Source of the DNA: Dryococelus australis
Taxonomy: Eukaryota; Arthropoda; Insecta; Phasmatodea; Phasmatidae
DNA: 64,000 bases
Direction: 5' to 3'
NCBI GenBank assembly: GCA_029891345.1
Contig: CM057003.1
Span: 11,820,709 to 11,884,708 of the forward strand
Position 1 is the first letter of the stretch; each line of letters opens with the position of its first letter. Position numbers and translations under genes: made by a program. Shown here in pieces: positions 1 through 11,234 of the stretch. The notes under the pieces were generated by a model. It was given only the letters and a program-made list of their open reading frames with translations, did not search any database and was not told where the DNA came from.

Positions 1-146
1 GGCACAGACGATTCGTACACTGCTGCAAGCTGGCGTGAATGCAATGACATTGCGCATGCGCGGGAAGTGTCCCGTGGATAGAAGGAGAGTCGAGGAGTGC
101 CTTAGACGGCCGTACAGGCTCTGTACCTCACGAGAACTACAATGTG
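1..146 (+). CDS. Possible 3' end of a host exon, cut by the window edge
   Basis: Frame 2 is open from base 2 to base 145 (48 codons). It runs into a near-consensus 5' splice donor, GTG|GTAAGT, with the GT at 147-148; the frame closes soon after the donor, as an exon-intron junction would. The peptide begins with an ankyrin-like stretch (IRTLLQAGVNA) followed by a basic, cysteine-containing tail (RMRGKCPVDRRRVEECL). Base composition is more GC-rich than the AT-rich DNA downstream. What is seen is the open frame and donor; the ankyrin reading is inference from one helix-like motif and no family is assigned. No partner exon was found downstream, so if real, its intron covers much of this window or is interrupted by repeats. 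Confidence 0.35.
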
Positions 147-203
147 GTAAGTAGGTCGGGCTTAACTTCTCAACAGAGAGGTCATCAGAGACGGGGCAAG
201 CTG

Positions 204-953
204 CACTCAGAGAAAATCGAACAGAATATTTGTTTGTATAGGGCCAACTAGTTGCCCTAACAAATTGTTGAGCAAACAAAATTTGAAAAGCAACAGTATA
301 ACTTTTGTTTGTCTAACAAAATATATGTTTGAGTAAACAAAATCTCTGTGTTGGGCCAAAAAAAAAAAAAAAAAAAAAATTAGACTGTCAACTGTGTTGG
401 TGAATCCACTGTATATATTTGTTTGGCCACTCGTTTGACTGCCTGCCTTCGTTCGAAAATACAGCTCGAGAGTTTGTTTGTGTTTTTCGTGACAATTAGG
501 ATAGTAACCGTGTTTGTTAGTGCATCTATTGCTGCTTAACAATCGTATAAACACATTAATAAAACAATGCAATAAGAAACTGACAAGTAAAGCTGTAAAA
601 CTTGAAATATTTCTTTGTACACGTTGCCCAATATTTGTAATATATCTATGTAAAAGCTTTCCGGTGTTATCAGTTGTCATATTAGTTGAGATTACCAATG
701 CGTAGCGCTCAGACACAGATGATATTGGTTCGTATCTCGGTCGAACTTATGAATTTCTTTACATCGGCCCAAACTGTTTAATGTACATATAGCGAAACAA
801 ATATCTAGTTCCACAAACCAAATTGTACAGTTTGAGGCAACAACGAAATAATTTGGTTTCAGTAACAAAATATTTCATTCCTCCTGTACAAAAGAAATAA
901 TTTGGTTGCACCAAACAAATCCTCTTTGATACAACAAAACCTTTTTCTGAGTC
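204..953. mobile_element. Non-autonomous CACT-ended DNA element (family F), 750 bp
   Basis: The element begins CACTCAGAGAAAA and ends TTTTTCTGAGTC, an inverted match apart from its last base. It is flanked by TG on both sides (202-203 and 954-955), a 2-bp target duplication. Both ends carry many short AACAAA/TTTGTT repeats in both orientations; such subterminal repeats are typical of EnSpm/CACTA-type elements. The middle holds an A(21) tract (about 359-379). Weak open frames on either strand show no transposase motif. Assignment to CACTA-like is inference from ends, duplication length and subterminal repeats. Confidence 0.6.
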
Positions 954-955
954 TG

Positions 956-1255
956 CTCAGAGAAGAAATCACGGGGGATGTATTGCCCACGACTAGAGAC
1001 CTGCAAAATTCGCGTTATCAATTGAGGACATTTTAAGCTTAAAAACACTTTAACCTATGCAATACGTTTGTCGTTGGACAACTCTGTATTTGCACGCCCC
1101 GCACGACTCCGTGCCAATAAATGCACCCTTCACAATTGTGTGCCGCAATCACGTGCAGTTCACTGAGGAAGGGTGTAATTCCACATTTATGCAGCAGCCA
1201 GTGGAGAAACGACGCCGGCTCGAGTATATACAATACTGTGAATTTTAACTTGCTA
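956..1255. other. No recognised feature
   Basis: Ordinary mixed-composition DNA. Short opposing frames at 1039-1314 lack family motifs and typical coding composition. Confidence 0.5.
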
Positions 1256-1261
1256 CCAAAA

Positions 1262-1456
1262 AAAATAACGAGGATTTTGCAGATCCACGACCACGACCTG
1301 GGGGAAGGATCCATCCCAGCATTCGCCGGGGGTGATTTCGATAAACCGCGGAAAACCGGAACTTGGATGGGCGGTTGTGGATTCGAACCCAGGTCCTCTC
1401 GGATGCGAGTCTCGGAAGTTTTGCCTCAGAGCTGCCTCGCTCGACAACCACAATAT
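1262..1456 (-). mobile_element. tRNA-derived SINE (SINE1 type), minus strand
   Basis: On the minus strand a Pol III B box (GGGTTCGAATCC) lies near 1380-1392. It is followed by a body with a TTTTCCGCGGTTT segment and a CGAATGCTGGGATGGATCC segment, a layout common in insect tRNA-SINEs. The 5' tRNA-like part is degenerate and the 3' end is an A-rich tract read on the minus strand near 1258. A probable second member is at 33698-33900. Confidence 0.6.
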
Positions 1457-1499
1457 AACACGTGTCCACGCATGCACGTTTTCTTCACTAGGCCAGCAA

Positions 1500-4400
1500 A
1501 ATTTACGATTTTTATTTTTATTTTTTCATTTTGCGAGATTGCCGTGGAGATAAATCAAACACAGAAACGTGCTTTACTTGTTCTGTGGCCAAAGCTGATT
1601 ACGGACAAAAATACCGAAATCAAATTATTTCTTGAGTAAAAACACTCCAACTAAAACCAATTAAAACGCAATAATAAAAATGCATTAATTCCAGAACAAA
1701 GTTATTACATTCTTATTAAATCATTTTAATTGGTTTTGAATTTAACTTTTTATTTGGATATTATTATACTTTTATGTGCTCTCGTAACCAGCTTCGGCAA
1801 TAAAAAGGGTAACAAATTTCTGAGTTTAATTTGGAAACGTTAATTTTTTATTATGAGAAAGCAACCGTATAACGAAACTTATATACATACGGTTTATTCT
1901 TTCGGACCTGTGTCAAACTGTCATAACTGCGCTGGTGTAGACGAGATGGTAATGCGCGAATTCAACATATTTTTAAAGGTGGGTAACGATTTGGCTGTTG
2001 GGCTCGAGTGTTAGTACAAACACTACGATGCGACATATAATATGGTTAAAAATTTTAATAATTTGCAGATTAAATACAAGGGTTTTTATGTTCCACATAA
2101 GCCGTACACAATACCCTAACTTGATAAACAATTCCTAACTTGATAATACACTCGAATATGTGAGTTAAAAATATCCATAAACAGTTATACAAATCCAGCA
2201 GGTAAAAGACATTTTCATATTATACTTTGTTATCGATTGGTATTATAATACTCAATGTTAATTTATGAAAAAATAATACCGCTTATGGTTTTATAATTAA
2301 TAATAGCTTAAAATGCCTTATGAGTCGAAGTTAACAAAACACACTGAAAATAGTTAAATTAATAGTTGTGTGTAAAATTGTTGCATAATAATAAAATAGC
2401 ATTTATTGTTAGCAGTAAAAACAAATATCGAATAGCAATGTTTTACTGGGGCTAGCAATTGAAATGACGCTGGAAATAAACGTGCAGTTGAGTTAATAAC
2501 ATTGTGATATATGCTCAAAATACTGGTTCCGACACCAAATAAATTAGGTGCATGTGTCGAAGAAACAGAAGCTTTCGCGTTGTTATTCTCTTTCTCTTAA
2601 GTAATCACCACCTAGGAGTTATTTTTCTCCTGGCCACGCTATTTGTTAGGGTGTGGCGAGTTTTAAGTTTATCCCAATCTACACGGAGATTTCAAATGGC
2701 TCGACATCAATAAAGGCCCACGAGTATGCCATAATAGCAAGTCAATCCTGAGTTGACCGGACAAGCAGGAAGTGAGAACAGGAAGAAGGGAAACCAGATT
2801 GAATAAATGTTTCCTATCGGCTTCTTGAGCGTTTCGTGTGTAACTCTCCCTTAATGACAAACTGGTGTAATTATTTCACGCCCTCCTCTCTAATGAGGCC
2901 ACCATACACTCGACGATTCGAGGAGCCCTAGTTCAACAGTTAACACCAGAATGGTTGTCAGTGATATTTCGTTCTGCCAGACGTGAACGGAACCGATCGC
3001 CGTTGTGAAAACTGGTTTACGATTCGTTCGAACCGCAGTTCGAAAATACGAGTGTTAATTAACAATTTGTCATATGTCCTTATGGAACATTACACGCAGC
3101 TTGTTCCGAAACCTCGTATAACTATCGTGATTTGTTTTTAGCATATGTACGCGGTCGATTATTATCGATGTTGGTTCTTAACAGCTTCACTAATAAGCCT
3201 ATCAACTATTCTTCCGACATTATCAAGTACTTCAACTGCACCTGCTAGGCATACTGTTATGTTTTCTCAAAGACTTAAACTGTGCAGTTTATCCTAATTA
3301 CCAACTGAAGAGCACTCATTAGCCTGGAATATACAGCAATGACAGCCACTAATGGACAGCCGCGTCATGAGATCATGCCGTTATTTTAAAAATATCCGAG
3401 TCGCCTGTAAATCCATTCAGAGAAAGATGAGAGCCCGTCATATTTGACTGAATATTATAGATGATAAATATATAAGCCATTAAAAAATGTGAGTGTCGTG
3501 TTTCTTGAATAATTACAGTGACTGACAAGAATGACATGTGTTACAGTTTGTTATCACGGTTTGTTATTACGGTAGATCGAACCGCTATGATTCCTCTCGA
3601 AGAGAAAAAAATACGGCTGGGGAGTTTAATGCATTGGTTCCCGTTACAAAAAATAAATATACTGTCCATTCCGTCATTTTAATAGGTGTTGATAGAACAA
3701 GTCTGATAACAAGTCCTGTAAAGAATTTTAAGGTTGATTTTGTCCGTGAGTGCGGCAACATATCTTAAGGTGTGTATATATACGTAAACATATATGCATA
3801 TCTAAAATATTTATACACGTATGTACTATTATATAGTAATCTACGAATAATAACAATTATATATAACATATAATGCGAATATTATAGACACGAATTACAG
3901 CTTATATTCACACGAAATAAGGCGTTATCCTGCAGTGTTTGGAGTTAATTTAGTGGGAGATTACTGTTGTCCTCCAGTGTATTTACAAATATCAACTGAG
4001 ACAGTCGACTACACCAAATTCCTGACCTACTTCAAAGTGAAATACTGTTATTCTTGTGTGTTTAAGAACAAAACCTTCATTTTCTCTTATAAATTTGATC
4101 GTGGAAGCGCATTATTTTGTTCAAAGATTACAGGTATCTTCAGCGTGTTTTACATTGGAAAGGAACGCACCACAAAAACAGAAATACTAGGAACGAAATG
4201 GACTGCTATTCGACGCGTTTGAAAGTGGAATTAATCACGATACAGTCGTCGTAAATTTTAAATAAAGCATCTTAGGTATCTCTTTGGTTTCTTTTTAACG
4301 TCAGCGGAACCATAATACTCGCCAGGAATCGTAAATAACGTACGATTTCTTTTAAGTTGCGTGATTTATTTTAACCCTTGTTAGTGTGATTAACATGCCT

Positions 4401-4860
4401 GTGTAATGTCTTGTTATGTAAATGTGTGTAAATAAAACATCCTTAATGTTTATGCAGGTAGGGCTATAGGGTAAACGAATAAATTTCTTCCGCTAGAACG
4501 CTGTATGCGACCATGAATCTGAGTTTTCAAATGAAGTCTGCGATTACGCTTCCAGCTGTGGCACAGCGGTTTAGTTTGCCAAGCGTACGCTTAATTGCCT
4601 GACACGCACCGCTCTTGTATTTACTTCTCGCGAATGTTTATTTGTCGTTTATCATCACCAAGCATTAATATCTCCGTTTATAGTGGCGCGGTTATTGCTA
4701 AGCGTATAACGCGTGTATTTTTTCTTACGTGTGTTGCTCGTTAGGCAATGGTAGTAAAAAACTGTCCAATGGAAAGCCGATTGGCAGTAAGCCATGCCCA
4801 TTCGAAGAATCCCGGCATGGGGCAGCTGTCATTTTCTCGGCCGCTTCACTGCAGAGCAGA
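1500..4860. other. AT-rich intergenic or intronic DNA, nothing recognised
   Basis: About 3.4 kb with no convincing coding frame, RNA gene or repeat termini. It includes A/T-rich runs (1640-1760 and 3775-3880) and short chance frames (3538-3768 and 3935-4222) without domain motifs. Confidence 0.5.
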
Positions 4861-4867
4861 TAGGTAA

Positions 4868-5088
4868 AGTCCATTCACGGTTAATTCACACTTTTCTGAA
4901 GCCCTGTGAAGTTATACTTTCAGAACATTCCTCCACCTCATGCAAACAAAGCTTTTCCGAGTTTAGAAAACGCACCGCATTCGTGCCTCGCACTCGGTGT
5001 AGTAATATTTTCCATGCGAACTATTTCTCACTAGGCATTACCAACACACCTATTTTCCCACTGTGTTTATTCACGTTAGTTAACAACA
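4868..5088. mobile_element. Family D MITE-like repeat, left part
   Basis: This matches 15205-15410 and 19165-19400 over about 200 bp, sharing blocks such as ACTTTTCTGAAGCCCTG, CCGCATTCGTG and GAACTATTTCTCA. The similarity stops where TCAGTGA-rich sequence begins and resumes at 11235, so the copy is split by element E. Its start resembles the terminal motif of MITE family A. Confidence 0.6.
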
Positions 5089-5409
5089 CGCTAAATCTGA
5101 ATCAGTGAGAAATTTACTGTTTCAATCAGTCAAACGTATCTGTCTGATACAACAGTCACTTCAGTGAATTTAACTGATGAACCAGTGAAAAAATGCCGTT
5201 TTTCCTTCACTGATTGATTCAGTGACATTTCCCTCTGATTCGTCAGTTATTTTTTTCCCACTGTTTTCTCAGTAGTTTATTTTTTGACTGATGGACCAGT
5301 GAAACATCTGAGCTACTTGCTCCGTCTCTAATTATTTTTGACTGGTGTATCAGTGAAACTGCGTGTAAAAATGGCCGTCGAACATCGTTTAAAAATGAGC
5401 GTTAAACAG

Positions 5410-5790
5410 CGTGTATCGAGTTAAGTAATGACAAATGAACGAATAAGACAAATACAAAATAATTTCTAAAATGAGTTTCATCTTTCAAAACGCCATTTTA
5501 CCAGGTAATATGAACACACAGACTTTCATTCCGTTTTTTTTTTTTGCGTCTTTCATTTCGTCTTTACGTCTTTCATTTCGTTTGCATGTAATCGTCACAA
5601 CACTCTTTAAGGTTTCAACTGCATGTAATGCGGCGAAGAGAGTGCACTCATATGTACTATTCTTTTTAACAATCCCAACGGTACCAATCAAACCAGAAAC
5701 GAAAAGTATGAGCAAAGAATTTCACACTAGACGATTTCGCAGCGATACTATAACACATATATTTTCTTCTAACAATTTCAGCTTGAATGT
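5410..5790. other. Inner part of element E, no gene recognised
   Basis: AT-rich sequence with a T(13) run (about 5533-5545) and a short duplicated segment (GTCTTTCATTTCGTCTTTAC, then again). Opposing short frames here look fortuitous. Confidence 0.4.
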
Positions 5791-5924
5791 GGTAGCTCAG
5801 TCGTGGCCGAGCAGCGGCGGAGTTAACATCGCGTCCGGTGTGCGGAGTTTCTAAATGGGGCTCTGTTCCGACGCAAGTAGTAATAGTTCTATATTAGGGT
5901 CAGTCACGTCTAGGTTTATCCAAC

Positions 5925-6532
5925 ATGTCTAATATGCGCGTGAATACCCTGCGTATCGTGTTTGCTGAACGACATTCGGCCATGGAAATACGTGGATGGA
6001 TTGATACGGGTTTAACTGTAACAGAATATCAAATTGAAGCTATTCAACTGGATGGTCACCAGGACTGTTTGTTTTTAAAACTTGTTTCTTCTGGACGCCT
6101 TCGACAACTTAAAACTGGTAAGAATTCTAAATTTACCTGTAGAAATAGACAACCATAAAAATCAGACTGGGTTAGTGAATTATGGTCGACTTGTTACATT
6201 ACAAGATGAAGTATGGAGTCATAAATACGAATTGCAAGTAAAAACATTCCATCTTACATTTCAGTTGACGGCTTTCGGGCTGTAATGATATATCCCGGAC
6301 AACCACGAACATGCAGTTACTGCGTCTCCCACTCATGAACGAATTGCGTGTCCTAGTTTGCGAGAAAAGGACGCACGTGCAATACGCCTCTGGGGGATGG
6401 ATATGGCAACGGAAAATCCCGCAGCTGACACGCCTACACTGTCCACCCCCTGCCCTGCACTCCCCCTGAGCGAATTACCCTCCACTTCGCAGAGGCGAGC
6501 AGCAAGGTCCTGTACAAACACCTGTTGGTGAC
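5925..6532 (+). pseudogene. LINE ORF1 (gag-like, nucleic-acid binding), frameshifted
   Basis: The start MSNMRVNTLRIVFAERHSAM leads into a conserved arthropod LINE ORF1 pattern: WIDTGLTVTEYQIEAIQLDG, then FLKLVSS. A second frame holds VNYGRLVTLQDEVWSHKY, an RRM-like segment. Further on, ISVDGFRAVMIYPGQPRTCS precedes a zinc-knuckle start (C-x2-C near 6312-6321). The matching H-x4-C (HERIAC) lies in a neighbouring frame near 6337, so at least two frame changes separate the parts. ORF1 proteins of this type bind the element's own RNA. The segment after the knuckle is proline- and serine-rich and ends at a stop near 6532. Confidence 0.7.
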
Positions 6533-6766
6533 TCATCTTCAGAGCATGTGGTTAACCTCAACACCTTAGTGACCGCGCCACGCCAGATGCACAAGGAGAA
6601 GGCTCAAAATACTGTTGCTGCTCGCGCAGGGCTACTACCACACACACACAGGATGTCCCGCCGCTACACATTCATTTGTCCCCTGCTTTATGGGTGGACA
6701 GCATGGACGTGGAGAGCGTAAACAATGCAACCACACTACAGGAGCATGTAAACTGCGGATGAAAAT
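6533..6766 (+). pseudogene. LINE ORF1 linker region, degenerate
   Basis: This lies between the zinc knuckle and a later ORF1-like frame. Frames are interrupted and no domain is recognisable. A short CA repeat (ACACACACAC near 6641-6651) is present. Confidence 0.4.
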
Positions 6767-7105
6767 ATGCCCGTAAGAGAAAAGCGACCTTACGAACCCG
6801 ACGCCCGGGCCACAAGAGTAAGTCCTGTTCGCAAAGTGAAGGTGTTATCACAGGATGAACAATCCCAGCTACAGGAGAGGCAGGAATCTTTGGAACTAGC
6901 AAAGGCCGTTATAAACAAAATGTGTGCCTCTAGCCAAGGACGTCCTGATAACCCAACTAACTCACAATACGACCGGCACATGTGTGCATCCCCACCTGTA
7001 TGCCCTATTACCGGCCCCCATTTTTCTTTGTCCACTTTTCCTTTTTGCCTACCTTTTCATTTCCTTCTCTCTGATAATATAACTACATTTTTTAGGTACA
7101 CATGA
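6767..7105 (+). pseudogene. LINE ORF1 C-terminal tail
   Basis: A 112-residue frame begins MPVREKRPYEPDARATR with a basic, polar N-terminus and a Gln/Glu-rich segment (SQDEQSQLQERQESLELAKA), likely helical. It sits exactly between the ORF1 zinc-knuckle part and the endonuclease, which is the basis for calling it the ORF1 tail. The final 40 residues are hydrophobic and may be non-coding spacer. It ends at the ATGA junction with ORF2 (stop and start overlapping near 7104), a typical LINE arrangement. Confidence 0.45.
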
Positions 7106-7680
7106 TAGAGCTATTGACAATTTTAACTTTAAATATTTGTGCAGTTTCGGCCAGTGCGCGCTTGGCAGCGCTAGAGACACTGATTCGAACACAGGCAGTT
7201 GACATAGCATTCTTGCAAGAAGTAGCGATTCAAGATTTTATAGAGTTCCATACCACCCGTCAGGCCGAGTGATGTCAGGACGAATAAACAATGTGTCGCT
7301 AGTCAATGTTTATGGTCCCTCCGGCTCCCAAGCGAGATATGAAAGAAACCAGTTTTTCTCCGTGGATTTGATTCCGTTTTTCCATCCACCCTGTAATCAG
7401 TTCATACTCGGTGGACATTTCAACTACATAGTTCATCCCCATGATCATCAGGGTGGCATTTATCCTACTAACGCTGCCTATCTACTTTAATCACTCGCTT
7501 AGACTTGTGTGATGTATCTAATTTCCAAGGAATTCATTACAGCATCTATGTGACTTCACAGAGTCGGTCTAGGATTGACCGATTTTACGTGAAAAAAAAC
7601 AGCATATACATAAAGTACATCGATTTGACGTTCTTCCGGTAGCTTTCAGCGATCACTCTGCAGTGATATTTACGTATGGA
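7104..7680 (+). pseudogene. LINE ORF2 APE-type endonuclease domain, broken
   Basis: The ORF2 start is put at ATG 7104, which gives LTILTLNICAVSASARLAAL and then DIAFLQEV; its glutamate is the expected catalytic residue. A frame change follows, then VSLVNVYGPSGS, QFILGGHFNYI (the GDFN motif with Asp replaced by His), SRSRIDRFYV and FSDHSAV (the SDH motif near 7646-7668). The segment between LQEV and NVYGPSG is shorter than usual, suggesting an internal deletion. The domain nicks target DNA to prime reverse transcription; the lost Asp and the frame changes make this copy inactive. Confidence 0.75.
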
Positions 7681-8265
7681 AAGTTTGCGAATGTAACACG
7701 GTTTGGCAGAGGGACATGGCGTCTAAATACGTCTTTATTAGACAGCTCAGAAGTAAAAGAGGACTTCCTAGCTAATTGGGTACGTTGGCATAACAAGAAA
7801 TACCAGTTCCCCTCTGTGGCGATGTGGGAGTATGTATGTGGAAAACCGAACGCCATGAGGCTCTTTAAAAGGCATGCTTACCGACTGGCAGAAGAACGTA
7901 GGGGAACACGTGCATTCTACGAACATATGCTACACGAACTTCAACTGCAGACAAACAATGGTGCACACGTAACTCCACGTATTAGATACACGAAACAGAA
8001 GCTTATGCATTTATTCAGTGAACCGTTTAAAAATCGTCATATTATGATAAACGATAAAAGTCTATTCGCAGAAGAGAAATTTAGCATGTTTAGTCTCATT
8101 AAGGAACAACAGCAAACACGACGCAAGGTTATTGTTCGGGACCGGCTGGAAATAGTGCAAACGCTTTGCAGTTACTCTGCCTATTTATACTTCCGTCGGT
8201 TTTACAGGATTGTGAAAAAAGAGTTAGCTGTGACAGCAAGACGGGAATGGAGGTTTCATGTTTAG
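7663..8265 (+). pseudogene. LINE ORF2 linker between endonuclease and RT
   Basis: A 200-residue open frame follows the SDH motif and contains FGRGTWRLNTSLLDSSEVKE, the post-endonuclease GxWRLN pattern usual in L1/Tx1 ORF2. It continues with basic, Glu/Arg-rich helical sequence (RRGTRAFYEHMLHE, KEQQQTRRKV). It ends at a stop just before the reverse transcriptase N-terminus. Confidence 0.65.
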
Positions 8266-8289
8266 ATACGGAAGTTAATACAATAATAC

Positions 8290-9490
8290 AGTAGTTGTAT
8301 CTAAAAAAAAATCCCCTGGTATTAATGGTATTCCATACGAATTTTACAAAACTTATTGGGATATTATTGGCGCTGAATTCTACGAAGTTGTTCGTGATGT
8401 GCTTGAAAGAGGGAAGTTATGCAAGTCTCATAAAGAAGGGATAATTGACCTTATACCCAAAATGTCCCGTCCACTTAAACCTACGGATTATAGGCCAATT
8501 ACACTTCTATGTGCCGATTATAAAATAATTGCTCGGTTTTGTGCGACCTGATTAACCACGGGATTGTCAGATATTATCGGTCCCGGCCAGACATGTACTG
8601 TTCCAGGACGTTCCATTTAACAAGGCGTGCTTGCCCTAAGGGACATTCAATTACTTTCGTCAATACAACACAGTAAAATGGTCATCTTGAGTACTGATAT
8701 GGATAAGGCATTCGATAGAGTCGATCATAAATTTTTATTTCATGTTATGAATCATTTCGATTTTCCAGCCAATGCAGTACAGTGGGTGCGGATGGTGTGT
8801 ACCGGAATTTGGTCACGGCTGATGGTTAACGGATTCCTTACCCCACCTATTGAGAGTTCAGTTCATCAAGGATGCCCGCTATCCATGATTTGATATACTA
8901 TCGTCATTGACCCTCCGTGCAAAATGCTCAGCGCCCGCTTGCAAGTATTCCCTGTAGCGAACCTGTCCTTTAAATTAAATGCCTATGCTGATGACATAAC
9001 ATGTGTCGTTCGTTCAGAGCGGGAAATTACAGAGATGGCAGAATGCCTGGACCTTTTTCGCAGTGTCTCCAATCTGCGAGTGAATGCTAACAAAACTGCC
9101 GTACTGGAGCTCAGCGCGACCAGCGAGCCATTTGACGACGTTTTTTCCTTTCGGAGGGCCGAAATTGTGAAAATATTGGGCATATACTTCCATGCAGACG
9201 CCACTCATATGTTGCATTATAATTGGAAGATGACAATAAAAAAACTCCGTGCTCGTCAAATAGAAATGAATTATCGTCGTACAAGTATTATACAGAGGGT
9301 TACTTTAATAAGTGTATTATTACTTGCGAAGCTGTGGTATGTGTCACATATATTCCCACTACCACGTCAACAAAGTGCACAAATACTACAGATTGTTGGC
9401 CGCATGCTGTGGAAATCTTATATATTTAAATTGTCTAGGCCGCAACTTTATCTTTCCTTGCAAGATGGAGCCTTATTAATCACGTTTTGA
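8290..9490 (+). pseudogene. LINE ORF2 reverse transcriptase domain, broken
   Basis: RT blocks appear in order: SPGINGIPYEFYKTYWDIIG, DYRPITLLCADYKIIARF, GPGQTCTVPGRSI, STDMDKAFDRVDHKF (first catalytic Asp), SSVHQGCPLSM and LNAYADDITCVV (the YADD catalytic box near 8977-9000). The thumb follows (VKILGIYFHADATHM, then RVTLISVLLLAKLWYVSHIF). Internal stops lie near 8550, 8620 and 8892, and there is a stop near 9490. The PGRSI and YADD surroundings match L1/Tx1 elements better than CR1 or Jockey, from memory of the family. Confidence 0.85.
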
Positions 9491-10227
9491 AGTGTGAGGC
9501 CTTATATCAATCTTTAGCAATTGCAACAATTTTGCGCCCAGAGGACATTTACGCAGCATTACAGAAAATGATGTGGTCTGAAGTTAGACCCATGCCACTT
9601 CAATACCGTCAGGCAAAGGAAGCACTCGCAACTCTAGTAGAACACTTACCGGAAGGGACAGTCGCATCAGCGAGATATTTGTACATTCGGGCTTCCAAAA
9701 TGTCGGCAGTCATACCATCTGTTGTAAATCGCACCCCAACCATCCGCTGGAGGCACCCATGGAAAATACTTTCCGATCCTAACCTTTCCTCGGATCTTCG
9801 AGCTGCAGCATTCGGCTTCTACAATAATATCGTGGCAACTCAGCAGCGTAAATACAGAATTCACCTGACAGCTGACCCTACATGCCCGCTGTGTGGCAAC
9901 ACCGACACGGCCCTTCATAGGGCAATTTCCTGTGTTTATGCAGCACCCATCTGGCAGTGGTGTCGCGTACGAGTACGAAAAATTATTCGCGATGAACGTG
10001 GAGATGTCAGCGACACGCACATGCTTCATTGCGATTTCTTCACCTTCCCCTCAGTTCGACGAAGAGCTGCGGCCTGGTTTGTACTTCATGCGATCGGTTT
10101 TTTGGTGGACCATTCGAAACCGGTGACAGTTCAAGACTTTGTCCAGCTTCTTCGTCAAGATAGGTGGAACATGGCGCGGCGTGGCACATTGCGTCAGTGG
10201 TACGGCAATTTTTTATTTTCATTCTGA
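9487..10227 (+). pseudogene. LINE ORF2 C-terminal region with zinc finger
   Basis: A 246-residue open frame follows the RT thumb. Near its residues 137-153 it carries CPLCGNTDTALHRAISC (C-x2-C-x7-H-x4-C), the C-terminal zinc finger of L1/Tx1/R1-type ORF2 proteins. Trp-rich helices follow, ending DRWNMARRGTLRQWYGNFLF, before the stop at 10225-10227. This is the best preserved part of the element. It overlaps the previous frame by a few bases, consistent with a small indel. Confidence 0.75.
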
Positions 10228-10453
10228 CGTTCACGCCTACAGGAAGTGCGTGTATATTACCGAGGTTGGGTGTACGCCGTGCGCTGCCCACCCCTCGGTC
10301 CTTACAAGTGTACAATTTAATGTTCTAGTAGTAATCGGCGATAGGTGGTAGTGTTATAAGTCAGTGTCACGTGTCGGGGTGTACGCCGTGCTCTGCCCAT
10401 CACGTTAAATAATTTTGTGTGTGTATATCTATATTTGTGTATGTGTGTGTATT

Positions 10454-10457
<4 letters not shown>

Positions 10458-10496
<39 letters not shown>
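10458..10496. repeat. (TA)n microsatellite after LINE tail
   Basis: A run of alternating T and A of about 39 bp with TG/CATA-rich flanks. It may be the element's 3' simple-sequence tail or growth on it. Confidence 0.8.
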
Positions 10497-10499
<3 letters not shown>

Positions 10500-10559
10500 C
10501 ATACATATATATGTGTATGTATATATAAAGTGGTTATCATACAATATAGATATTTAATA

Positions 10560-11040
10560 CAAAAAAGTGGTTAACACGTGCGCCTCACATGCTCAAGGTC
10601 CTCGGTTGTGCCATGTAGTGGATTGTGAGCTGCCTACAAAACTGGGGCAGTTTTCAACACCAGAGGATACCTAAACAATGGCATTCCATTATTGTCAGAA
10701 AACACTGAAGTTTGGTTCTTCGACTTTGTCAGTAACACCAGTTCACCAAATGTTTATATAGTTTTGTGCCCCCATGTAAGAATTGTGTAGATATTTTGTT
10801 GAGTATTTTGTTATTGTTTATATTGTGTGTTTGAATGTTTATTAAAAACAATGTTTATTTAAACAAAAGATGGTAAGGCAACGGTGTCGAGGTGAAGGGT
10901 GCACGAGTTCAATCCCGGCCACCTGCAAAAAATTTTTTACTTTTTTTTATAATACGGTAAATTGCACAATATAGATAGTAAATGATCGTAAATATGTTTA
11001 TTTAATGTAATTGTTCGCGTACAATCAATAAAATCAATAC
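10560..11040. other. Inner right part of element E, with tRNA-like fragments
   Basis: Holds no gene. A B-box-like GAGTTCAATCCCGG near 10907-10920, in a context resembling the 3' half of a tRNA, and GTGGTTAACACGTGCGCCTC near 10566-10585 suggest a degenerate SINE. The rest is AT-rich. Confidence 0.35.
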
Positions 11041-11234
11041 TTAATTCGCCACTGCAGTCAGCCGTCATTTATTCAATCAGTGAAATTATTTCACGTCACT
11101 AATTCAATCAATGAAATTTTTCACTGAAACAATCAGTGGTTTTCCACTGATTCTAAGTGGAGCCATTCTAACTGATTATAGTAGTTGAATTTCACTACGA
11201 ATCAGTGATTTCCCACCGATTCGAATTTATAGCG

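Larger units (their letters stand above)
5790..10400 (+). mobile_element. Decayed Tx1-like non-LTR retrotransposon (LINE), near full length
   Basis: The order is ORF1-like protein with a zinc knuckle, then APE endonuclease, reverse transcriptase and a C-terminal zinc finger, the plan of L1/Tx1-group LINEs. Several stops and frame changes split both ORFs, so it is an inactive copy. The 3' UTR holds two copies of a GGTGTACGCCGTGC block (near 10268 and 10379) and is followed by a TA-rich microsatellite (about 10458-10496). The 5' end is a guess placed where GC-richer sequence starts; no target duplication was identified. Clade placement rests on recalled motif order and could be another L1-related clade. 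Confidence 0.8.
5089..11234. mobile_element. Element E: DNA-transposon-like unit with TCAGTGAA subterminal repeats, containing a LINE
   Basis: Left end CGCTAAATCTGAATCAGTGA and right end (reverse complement) CGCTATAAATTCGAATCGGT form imperfect inverted termini. Within about 300 bp of the left end and 190 bp of the right end are many copies of CAGTGA/TCACTG in both orientations. The unit splits a family D repeat (4868-5088 plus 11235-11420), which dates its arrival. Without the LINE the unit would be roughly 1.5 kb, with no transposase seen. The target duplication is unclear and the superfamily is unassigned; a CACTA-like relationship is possible. Confidence 0.5.

Noticed and set aside
10317-10544. 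75-codon minus frame rich in Tyr/Ile
   Set aside because: Translation of a TA microsatellite. The same applies to 12704-12907.
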